Assembly: GCA_963705885.1 (NCBI GenBank)
Contig: OY970120.1
Coordinates: 3,534,001 to 3,598,000, forward strand
Reading direction: 5' to 3'
Origin: MFD01275-c22 sp963705885
Lineage (GTDB): Bacteria; Actinomycetota; Actinomycetes; JACCUZ01
Length of the DNA stretch: 64,000 bases
Position numbers and translations under genes: made by a program. Positions 57,708-64,000 of the stretch are shown here, one piece after another (position 1 is the stretch's first letter; every line of letters begins with the position of its first letter). The notes under the pieces are model-generated. The model searched no databases. It was not told the origin of the DNA and saw nothing but the letters and a program-made list of their open reading frames with translations.

Positions 57708-58931
57708 TCACCGCGGGACCGACACCGCGAACCGCGACCCCACCGATCCGCTCTCGGCGGTGATCCGCCCGCCGAGCGCCTCGACGATGCGTCTGGCGAT
57801 GGCCAGGCCCAGCCCGGCGCCGTGCACGTGGCGCGCGGGGTCGGCGCGGAAGAACGGCTCGAAGACCCTGTCCAGGTCGTCCGGGGCGATGCCGGACCCG
57901 GTGTCCTCCACCTCCATCTCGAGGTGGCGCTGCGTGCAGGTGACGGCGAGGCGCACGGTGCCGTCGGCCGGGGTGTGCTGGACGGCGTTGAGCAGCAGCG
58001 TGTGCAGCACCCGCTCGATGCGCGGCGAGCAGGTGACGTCCCGGGTGCCGTCGACCTCGGTCACGACGCTCAGCCGCTTCTCCGCGACGCCGTGCGCGAC
58101 CGAGGCGAGCGCGCTGTCGACAAGGTCCCCCACGCGCGTCCGGCGGGTCTCGGCGGCGATCGCCCCGGCCTCGAGCCGACTGAACTCGAACAGGTCGTCG
58201 ACGAGCCGGCTGATCTGGTTGACAGAGACGCTCATCTCGCCGGCGTACCTGCGCAGCGTCGCGGGGTCGTCCACGACCTCGTCGGCCACCGCCTCCACCA
58301 TCGCCCGCAGGCTCGCCAGCGGGGTGCGCAGGTCGTGCGAGACGGCGGCCACGAGGTCACGACGGACCTGCTCGCCGTGCTGCTCGCGGCGCTGCGCCGC
58401 CTGCAGCCGGTCGGCCATGTCGTCCAGCGTCCTGGCCAGCGCGGCGAGCTCGGGCCCGGCGTCGCGGACCCGCGAGTCGCCCTGCCGGTCGGCGCGGACG
58501 CCGAGGTCGCCCTCGCCCAGGCGGCGCGCCGTCCGCCCCAGGTGGGCGACGGCGTCGCTGGTGGCGCCGGCCAGGACCAGAGCGGCGGCGACGCTGACCC
58601 CGAGCGAGTAGACGAGCAGGGTCGCGAGCAGCGTCGCGTCGTGGGTGCTCACGAACATGGCCGCGGTGAGGGCCGCGAGGTTCGCCAGGGCGAACGCGAC
58701 GGCCAGGGTGGCCACGGCTCCGAACCGCTGGCTCAGCGTCGCCGCACGCAGCAGCGGCCGGACTCCTGCCGCGACGAGCAGCGTCACCACCGCCGCGGGC
58801 AGCAGCAGGGACACCAGCTCGGTCAGGGCCGTGGCGTCCATGCCCGTCGAGGCGGCGACGACCAGCGCACCGGCGGCGCCGGCCGCGGCGACCGCCGCCG
58901 GCAGCAGCATGACCCGCCAGCGGCCGGTCAC
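57708..58931 (-). CDS. Sensor histidine kinase with HAMP domain
   Basis: A 407-residue membrane histidine kinase. Four or more hydrophobic segments lie in residues 5-145, then a HAMP-like linker (LGRTARRLGEGDLGVRADRQ), the phospho-acceptor His in LVAAVSHDLRTPLASLRAMV, N box LLNAVQHTPADG, G1 EDTGSGIAPDDLDRVFEPFF and G2 HGAGLGLAIARRIVEALGGR. The GTG at 58931 overlaps the response regulator stop (GTGA). The signal is unknown; most of the sensor lies in the membrane. Confidence 0.92.
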   Translation of the reverse strand: MTGRWRVMLLPAAVAAAGAAGALVVAASTGMDATALTELVSLLLPAAVVTLLVAAGVRPLLRAATLSQRFGAVATLAVAFALANLAALTAAMFVSTHDATLLATLLVYSLGVSVAAALVLAGATSDAVAHLGRTARRLGEGDLGVRADRQGDSRVRDAGPELAALARTLDDMADRLQAAQRREQHGEQVRRDLVAAVSHDLRTPLASLRAMVEAVADEVVDDPATLRRYAGEMSVSVNQISRLVDDLFEFSRLEAGAIAAETRRTRVGDLVDSALASVAHGVAEKRLSVVTEVDGTRDVTCSPRIERVLHTLLLNAVQHTPADGTVRLAVTCTQRHLEMEVEDTGSGIAPDDLDRVFEPFFRADPARHVHGAGLGLAIARRIVEALGGRITAESGSVGSRFAVSVPR

Positions 58932-59626
58932 GGCTCGAACCGGTAGCCGACGCCCCACACCGTCACCAGGTGGCGCGGGTCGGCGGGGTCGACCTCGATC
59001 TTCTCGCGCAGCCGCCGCACGTGGACGGTCACCGTGGAGCTGTCGCCCTCCCAGGCGAAGTCCCAGACCGCGGCGAGCAGCTGCGACCGGGTGAACGTCT
59101 GCGCCGGGTGGGAGCAGAGGTACGCGAGGAGGTCGAACTCCTTGCGCGTCAGCGACAGGGGGGTGCCGTCCCGGGACACCTCGCGGCGGCCGTGGTCGAG
59201 CACGAGGTGGCCGTACCGGCGCACGGCGGGCTCGGTCGCGGGGGCGCCGCCCGCGGTCCGGCGCAGCACGGCCCGGACCCGCGCCACCACCTCGCGCGGC
59301 GAGAAGGGCTTGGTCACGTAGTCGTCCGCGCCGATCTCGAGGCCCACCACCCGGTCGGTCTCGCTGCCCCGAGCGGTGAGCATGATGACCGGCGTGTCGG
59401 CGCGCGCCCGCAGCTGTCGCAGCACCTCGTAGCCGTCGACGTGCGGGAGCATCAGGTCGAGGAGCACGAGGTCGAGGTCCGCGTCCTCCAGCCGGGCCAG
59501 GGCCTGCGCGCCGTCGGCGGCGACGGACACCGCGAATCCCTCGCGCCGCAGGTAGCGGGCGAGCACCTCGCGGACCATCGGCTCGTCGTCGACCACCAGG
59601 ACCTGCGTGCGGCGGTCGGCGGTCAC
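58928..59626 (-). CDS. OmpR-family response regulator
   Basis: A 232-residue regulator that precedes its kinase in a two-gene operon. Receiver: VLVVDDEPMVREVLARYLRR, phospho-Asp in DLVLLDLMLPHVDGYEVLRQ and Lys in DDYVTKPFSPREVVARVRAV. DNA-binding domain: LTRKEFDLLAYLCSHPAQTF, TRSQLLAAVWDFAWEGDSST and VRRLREKIEVDPADPRHLVT. The GTG at 59626 gives a normal N-terminus. Targets unknown; the downstream spondin gene and the divergent nitroreductase region are the nearest candidates. Confidence 0.93.
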   Translation of the reverse strand: MTADRRTQVLVVDDEPMVREVLARYLRREGFAVSVAADGAQALARLEDADLDLVLLDLMLPHVDGYEVLRQLRARADTPVIMLTARGSETDRVVGLEIGADDYVTKPFSPREVVARVRAVLRRTAGGAPATEPAVRRYGHLVLDHGRREVSRDGTPLSLTRKEFDLLAYLCSHPAQTFTRSQLLAAVWDFAWEGDSSTVTVHVRRLREKIEVDPADPRHLVTVWGVGYRFEP

Positions 59627-59660
59627 CGACCCATCATGACCCGCAGATGTTGCCGATCCC

Positions 59661-60326
59661 TTACGCCTGGTGGACCAGGACCTCGTCCAGCGGCTTGCGG
59701 CTCAGGTCGGGCACCTGGGCGTCCTCGGCCGGGTAGCCGACCGGGATCACGACGAACGGTCGCTCCTCGCGCGGCCGGCCCAGGATCTCGGTGACGAACC
59801 GCATGGGGCTCGGCGTGTGCGTGAGTGTGGCCAGCCCGGCCTGGTGCAGCGCGGCGAGCAGGAACCCGACGGCGATGCCGACCGACTCCTTCACGTAGTA
59901 GGGCTTCGGGCTCGCCGGTCCCTTGTGCACCTCCATGACCACGATGACGTACGGCGCGTCCTCGAGGAAGGGCTTGCGCCAGTCGGTGCCGAGCGGGGCC
60001 AGCGCGTCCAGCCACTCGTCGGACGCGCGGTCCGCGTAGAACCTGCGCTCCTCGTCCTCGGCGGCCTCGCGCAGCAGGCGTTTGCGCGCCGGGTCGGACA
60101 CGACCACGAAGCGCCACGGCTGCACGTGCGCCCCGCTGGGGGCGGTCGACGCGACCCTGATGGCGGTCTCGACCAGGTCGAACGGCACGGGTCGCGGGGA
60201 GAAGTCGCGGATGGTGCGCCGGGAGGCCATCGTGGCCAGGAACGCCTGCTGCGCAGAGCGGGCCTCCTCGACGGTGCGCGTGTCCCCCGGCGCGGCCACC
60301 GTGACGTGTCGTGGGTTGCAGCTCAT
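59661..60326 (-). CDS. Nitroreductase family protein
   Basis: A 221-residue FMN-dependent nitroreductase: ASRRTIRDFSPRPVPFDLVE with the FMN-binding Arg/Ser, STAPSGAHVQPWRFVVVSDP, and LLAALHQAGLATLTHTPSPM toward the C-terminus. SGAHVQPWRF and the length resemble the iodotyrosine deiodinase-like branch. It should reduce an aromatic or halogenated substrate with NAD(P)H in the cytoplasm. ATG at 60326. Divergent from the TlpA-like gene with 163 bases between. Confidence 0.85.
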   Translation of the reverse strand: MSCNPRHVTVAAPGDTRTVEEARSAQQAFLATMASRRTIRDFSPRPVPFDLVETAIRVASTAPSGAHVQPWRFVVVSDPARKRLLREAAEDEERRFYADRASDEWLDALAPLGTDWRKPFLEDAPYVIVVMEVHKGPASPKPYYVKESVGIAVGFLLAALHQAGLATLTHTPSPMRFVTEILGRPREERPFVVIPVGYPAEDAQVPDLSRKPLDEVLVHQA

Positions 60327-60431
60327 GGTGCGACGCTCCCGGTGCGGACGACCTGCGGCGGCCGGCCGGTCGCCGTACGTCATGCTCGTGCCTACGGCGC
60401 GGCGTGGTCCAACCAGTCCGCGGGCGCGCCG

Positions 60432-60458
60432 GGAACGAATGCGGGTCCCCGCCGGGTT
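60432..60458 (+). promoter_or_regulatory. Possible ECF (SigR-like) promoter of the tlpA gene
   Basis: GGGAAC (60431-60436) and GTT (60456-60458) are 19 bases apart, close to the SigR consensus (GGAAT-N18-GTT) but with one base changed and one extra spacer base. It would start transcription about 25 bases before the thioredoxin-like gene, whose product fits a thiol-stress regulon. Confidence 0.35.
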
Positions 60459-60489
60459 ACCAGCGCAGAGCCCACCCACCGGAGGACCG

Positions 60490-61047
60490 ATGACTGCCAG
60501 GCTCCGACTCGGCCTCGCCGGCGCGGCGCTGCTCGTGCTCACCGCGTGCGGGGGCGCCGCCACGACGACGTCCGGGCAGCAGCCCGGCGCGGACCCCGGC
60601 CAGGGCTCCGCTCCGTCGTCCGGAGCGCGCGCCGACGCCGGGCCCGCCGGATCGGGCATCACCGCGAGCACGCTCGACGGTGCCGCGTTCGACTTCGCCG
60701 ACCTGTCCGGCCGTCCCACCGTCCTGTGGTTCTGGGCGCCCTGGTGCACCATCTGCCGGGCCGAGGCTCCCGAGATCGCCGACGCCGCGGAGCGGCTGGG
60801 CGACGACGTCACCGTCCTCGGCGTCCCGGGCCGCGGCGAGGTGCCGGACATGGAGCGGTTCGTGTCCGACACCGGGGTCGGCGACCTGGTGCACGTGGTC
60901 GACACCGACGGCGAGATCTGGAGCACGTTCGGGGTCATCAGCCAGCCGGCGTTCGCCTTCATCGACGAGGCCGGCAACGCGCGGGTCGTCAACGGCGCGA
61001 TGGGCGGCGACGACTTCGAGCAGGCGGCGCGGGACCTGCTGGGCTGA
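60490..61047 (+). CDS. TlpA-like thioredoxin-fold lipoprotein
   Basis: A 185-residue lipoprotein: signal segment with lipobox LTAC and Cys20, a Gly/Ser/Pro-rich spacer, then a redoxin domain with LSGRPTVLWFWAPWCTICRA (active site WCTIC), TVLGVPGRGEVPDMERFVSD and the cis-Pro loop FGVISQPAFAFIDEAG. It is anchored outside the membrane and exchanges thiols there, in the style of TlpA/DsbE or the mycobacterial DsbF. GGAGG is eight bases from the ATG. The CcdA-type gene follows after two bases and would supply reducing power. Confidence 0.92.
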   Translation: MTARLRLGLAGAALLVLTACGGAATTTSGQQPGADPGQGSAPSSGARADAGPAGSGITASTLDGAAFDFADLSGRPTVLWFWAPWCTICRAEAPEIADAAERLGDDVTVLGVPGRGEVPDMERFVSDTGVGDLVHVVDTDGEIWSTFGVISQPAFAFIDEAGNARVVNGAMGGDDFEQAARDLLG

Positions 61048-61049
61048 CG

Positions 61050-61922
61050 GTGGGCACCGTCGAGCTTCCCCTCGCACTGGCCCTCGTGGCCGGGGCCGTC
61101 GCCGCGGTGAACCCCTGCGGGTTCGCCCTGCTCCCGGCCTACCTCGCCATGCTCGTGACCGACGCGCCCGACGGCGCCGCCGAGGGCACCCGAGGGCAGG
61201 TCCTGCGGGCCGCCCGGTTCAGCCTGGCCATGACGGCCGGCTTCGTCGCCGTCTTCGGCGTGTTCGGGGCGGTCATCGCCCGGCTCAGCCTCTCGGTCGA
61301 GCGCTACCTGCCGGTGGTGACCCTGGTGATCGGGGCCGTCCTCGTCGCGCTCGGGGTCTGGGTGCTCCGGGGCGGGCACGTCCCCGGGGTCAGGTTCGCC
61401 GGCCGGGTCGGCCTGGCGCCCCGCAGCACGCTCGGGTCCCAGGTCCTCTACGGCGTGGCCTTCGCCGCCGCCTCGCTGTCGTGCACCATCGGCCCGTTCC
61501 TCGCGGTGACCGGTGCGGCGGCCCGCACGGCCGACACCGGCGGCGTCCTGCTGGTCTTCGTCGTGTACGCGCTCGGGATGGGCACGGTGGTCACCGCGCT
61601 CGCCATGGCGGTCGCACTGGCGCAGGGGTCCCTCGTGCAGCGGCTGCGCAACGCGACCCCCGTCATCGAGCGCATCAGCGGTCTGCTCCTGGTGCTCGCC
61701 GGTGCGTACATCGCGTGGTACGCCTGGTTCGAGATCAGGGTGCTGTCCGGGCGCTCGACCGGCGACCCGGTCGTCGACGCCGCCGGGCGGCTGCAGACCG
61801 AGCTGAGCCAGGCGGTCGCCGGCCTCGGGACGGTCGGGCTGACGCTCCTCGCCGTCGCGGCGCTCGCGGGCATCACCGGGCTCGCCGTGACCGGTCGCCG
61901 GAAGGCCACCGCACGACGCTGA
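61050..61922 (+). CDS. CcdA/DsbD-type thiol-disulfide transmembrane protein
   Basis: A 290-residue protein with about seven helices. The two redox cysteines sit in the standard places: AAVNPCGFALLPAYLAMLV and ASLSCTIGPFLAVTGAAA. This is the CcdA family, which carries electrons from cytoplasmic thioredoxin across the membrane to an extracytoplasmic thioredoxin-like protein, here surely the TlpA-like product of the preceding gene. GTG start at 61050. No cytochrome c maturation genes are nearby, so the pair may serve general disulfide reduction. Confidence 0.92.
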   Translation: MGTVELPLALALVAGAVAAVNPCGFALLPAYLAMLVTDAPDGAAEGTRGQVLRAARFSLAMTAGFVAVFGVFGAVIARLSLSVERYLPVVTLVIGAVLVALGVWVLRGGHVPGVRFAGRVGLAPRSTLGSQVLYGVAFAAASLSCTIGPFLAVTGAAARTADTGGVLLVFVVYALGMGTVVTALAMAVALAQGSLVQRLRNATPVIERISGLLLVLAGAYIAWYAWFEIRVLSGRSTGDPVVDAAGRLQTELSQAVAGLGTVGLTLLAVAALAGITGLAVTGRRKATARR

Positions 61923-61942
61923 CCCGCGTACGCTCCCCTGGC

Positions 61943-63460
61943 GTGACCGACGACGGCCCGCGCTCCACCCCCGACGAGGCGCGGCAGTTCGCGCGCGCGT
62001 TCCGGGGCTTCCTCGACTGGATCCACGAGGACCACGGCGACGGCCGGCGCAACCCCGTCGTGGCGCTGGTCCGCGACCACCTGGGCGCGGGTGTCGAGCA
62101 GTCGGTGCTCGGCAACGAGCTGCCCGTCTTCGAGCAGGTGAACCTGCAGGTGGCCCTGGACGTGTGGACGGCTGCGGACGACCGCTCCGTGTCGGTCCAC
62201 GGCGTGGCCCTCCCGCCGCACTACGAGCCACCCGTCCTGCAGCAGGTCGTGCACGGTGAGGGGCTCGGGCCGGTGCGGCTCGCGGCACCCGACCTGGTCG
62301 ACCTGCCGTCCGGACCTGACCGGACCCAGGCCTGCCTCCGCCGAGCGATCCTGCTGGTCGAGGACGACCGCGGCCGCTACGTGGTGATGGTGCGCGGGCC
62401 GGAGCGGCACCAGGAGCCGCTGTTGTCGGTCGAGGTGGCGGGCCTCCCGACCCACCAGGCGCAGGCTGTCCTGCACGAGCTCGCCGAGCTGCGCCGACGC
62501 CTGAACGTCCACCGCGGGCAGGTCATCGAGCTCGTCCCCGGGCCCGGCGGGATCACTGTCGTCTTCCCCGTCCTGCCTGCGACGCCGCGCGAGGACGTCG
62601 TGCTGCCCGAGGAGACCTTGCGCCGCGTCGAGCGGCACACGCTGGACGTCATGGCCCATCGCGACGCGCTGCGCGAAGCCGGACAGCACCTCAAGCGCGG
62701 CCTGCTGCTCTTCGGTCCGCCAGGCACCGGCAAGACCCACACCACCCGCTACGTCGTGCAGCAGCTCCGGGGCGCCACGGTGATCCTGCTCTCGGGACAG
62801 TCGCTGCACGCGGTCGGAATGGTCGCGCAGATGGCCCGCGACCTCCAGCCGGCGGTGCTCGTGCTCGAGGACGTCGACCTCGTGGCGGAGGACCGTGGCT
62901 TCGGCCCCGGTCCCAACCCGGTGCTCTTCTCGCTGCTGGACGCGATGGACGGCGCCGCCGCCGACGCGGACGTGCTCTTCCTGCTGACGACCAACCGGGC
63001 GGACTTGCTCGAGCCGGCCCTGGCTGCCCGGCCCGGGCGGGTGGACGTCGCCGTCGAGATCCCGCTGCCCGACGTCGACGCCCGGCGCCGGCTGCTCGCC
63101 GTCTACACCCGCGGTGTCCCGCTGGACCTCGCTGATGCCGAGGTCGACGACGTGGTGGCCAGGACCGAGGGCGTGACGGCCTCCTTCGTCAAGGAGCTCG
63201 TCCGCCGCTCGGTCCTCGAGGCACTGACCGCGGGCCGTCCCGCGGGCGAGCCGCTCACGGCCGACGTGGTGACCCGCGCGCTGGACGACCTGCTCGACAG
63301 CGGCCAGGCCGTCACCCGTGCGCTCCTCGGGGTCGGCGGCGACGGCAGCGCCACGGGGCGGGCCGCCGGCGGGCACACCGGAACGGGCTGGATGGTGCAT
63401 GGTCCGGCCGGCCCCTCGCCGGGGTACGCCGGCAGCTACTCCATCGAGTTCGACGAGTGA
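61943..63460 (+). CDS. AAA+ ATPase with uncharacterised N-terminal domain
   Basis: A 505-residue protein. Residues 258-265 are the Walker A GPPGTGKT, about 304-312 the Walker B AVLVLEDVDLV, with sensor LLTTNRADLLEPALAARPGR and an alpha-helical lid, as in classic AAA unfoldases (FtsH/CDC48 style). Residues 1-215 have no recognised domain and could bind substrate. The C-terminus is Gly-rich and ends YAGSYSIEFDE. No protease domain is fused. TACGCT (61929-61934) is eight bases before the GTG at 61943, suggesting a leaderless mRNA separate from the upstream thiol operon. Confidence 0.85.
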   Translation: MTDDGPRSTPDEARQFARAFRGFLDWIHEDHGDGRRNPVVALVRDHLGAGVEQSVLGNELPVFEQVNLQVALDVWTAADDRSVSVHGVALPPHYEPPVLQQVVHGEGLGPVRLAAPDLVDLPSGPDRTQACLRRAILLVEDDRGRYVVMVRGPERHQEPLLSVEVAGLPTHQAQAVLHELAELRRRLNVHRGQVIELVPGPGGITVVFPVLPATPREDVVLPEETLRRVERHTLDVMAHRDALREAGQHLKRGLLLFGPPGTGKTHTTRYVVQQLRGATVILLSGQSLHAVGMVAQMARDLQPAVLVLEDVDLVAEDRGFGPGPNPVLFSLLDAMDGAAADADVLFLLTTNRADLLEPALAARPGRVDVAVEIPLPDVDARRRLLAVYTRGVPLDLADAEVDDVVARTEGVTASFVKELVRRSVLEALTAGRPAGEPLTADVVTRALDDLLDSGQAVTRALLGVGGDGSATGRAAGGHTGTGWMVHGPAGPSPGYAGSYSIEFDE

Positions 63461-63472
63461 GCCCGATGCCCT

Positions 63473-64000
63473 TCACAGGTCCAGGGTGACGGCGTCGAGC
63501 GGCACGGCGCAGCAGGCCAGGGCGTTCCCCTCGGCGGGGTCCTCGACCGGCTCCGGGTCGTAGGCGACGCTGCCACTGGTGAGACCGACCTCGCAGGTGT
63601 GGCACACCCCGGTCCGGCAGGACCACCGCACCGGGACGTCGCAGGCCTCCGCCAGCTCGAGCACGCTCGCGTACCGCGGGTCCCATGAGGTGGACAGCCC
63701 ACTGCGCGCGAAGGCGACCTCCGGGCCCTGCCCGGGCGGACCGCTGGGAGGGTGCGGGCGCACCGGTGCGGCGACCGCGATCCCCGGCGTGATGCCGGGC
63801 AGCGGGGAGAACAGCTCGGTGTGGACCCTGGCCTGGTCGAGTCCGGTCGCCGCGAGCGCGGCCCGCATGTCGTCGAGGAACCCCGGCGGCCCGCAGACGT
63901 ACGCGCGCGCCCCGGGGGTCAGGCCGAGCGAGGCGAGCAGCGCGGCGGTGGGACGTCCCCGGTGCGTGAAGTCGCGACCCTCACGGTCGTCCGGGAGCGG
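63473..64000 (-). CDS. FAD/2Fe-2S oxidoreductase, C-terminal part (runs off window)
   Basis: About 175 C-terminal residues. The first part is the end of a ferredoxin-NADP reductase-like domain (GARAYVCGPPGFLDDMRAAL and RVHTELFSPLPG). A plant-type 2Fe-2S domain follows with cysteines in CDVPVRWSCRTGVCHTCEVG and the distant fourth Cys in GNALACCAVPLDAV. Such FNR-plus-ferredoxin modules pass electrons from NADPH to oxygenases or reductases; proteins with an added N-terminal MOSC domain end like this, but that part is outside the window. Confidence 0.85.
   Translation of the reverse strand, partial: PLPDDREGRDFTHRGRPTAALLASLGLTPGARAYVCGPPGFLDDMRAALAATGLDQARVHTELFSPLPGITPGIAVAAPVRPHPPSGPPGQGPEVAFARSGLSTSWDPRYASVLELAEACDVPVRWSCRTGVCHTCEVGLTSGSVAYDPEPVEDPAEGNALACCAVPLDAVTLDL

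Overview
The window is 64 kb of very GC-rich DNA (mostly above 70% G+C) from an actinomycete. The lineage call rests on gene content: a fused 2-oxoglutarate dehydrogenase Kgd with its DUF6104 neighbour, a SigR/RsrA thiol-stress pair, the tiny ribosomal protein bL37, Ni-superoxide dismutase with its maturation protease, the biotin synthase helper BsaP, a short biotin carrier of the TB7.3 type and Ku. The sigR-rsrA, aroA, rsgA, hisN block has the order familiar from Streptomyces. The genus cannot be named from this stretch. No rRNA, tRNA, CRISPR array, prophage or complete insertion sequence was seen.

Layout. 1-5 kb: edge of an MFS transporter, a two-component pair, small conserved proteins and a frameshifted secreted GH88 enzyme. 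5-10.6 kb: kgd and a PadR/DUF4097 operon. 10.6-17.9 kb: a secreted propeller-like protein, a kinase-fold protein, oxidoreductase, malic enzyme, a dimethylargininase divergent from its GntR regulator, and sodX/sodN. 18-23.4 kb: bioD-bioB, a DUF3311/symporter pair and a ThDP enzyme. 23.4-29.9 kb: a GlxA-type regulator, bsaP, an isolated pilT, and a biotin carrier with biotin carboxylase. 29.3-34 kb: a signalling cluster made of DUF5317, a degenerate HD protein, a complete membrane HD-GYP phosphodiesterase and a 20-codon peptide gene, next to the largest gene-poor and lowest-GC stretch. 34-42.4 kb: bL37, rsrA, sigR, SRAP, aroA, rsgA (frameshifted) and hisN. 42.4-50 kb: an MFS/ArsR operon, membrane proteins, Ku, and an NhaP-type antiporter with a ubiquitin-type zinc finger. 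50-54 kb: a wax ester synthase fused to an acetyltransferase, a ROK kinase and a methyltransferase. 54-64 kb: two DM13 proteins around a disulfide reductase, a spondin-domain protein, a second two-component pair, nitroreductase, TlpA/CcdA thiol chemistry, an AAA ATPase and the end of a 2Fe-2S oxidoreductase.

Several regulatory patterns recur. At least nine genes have an extended -10 hexamer six to eight bases before the start codon, as expected for leaderless mRNAs. Convergent gene pairs often end inside a shared palindrome that contains both stop codons. sigR has an exact SigR-type promoter (GGAAT, 18 bases, GTT) far upstream, with an in-frame earlier start that would give a longer isoform.

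The most interesting features for follow-up are the 20-residue peptide in front of the membrane HD-GYP protein, two families of dispersed palindromic repeats, and the sigR dual-start arrangement. Two genes (GH88 and rsgA) carry single-base frameshifts in G/C runs; these may be real or may be sequencing errors.
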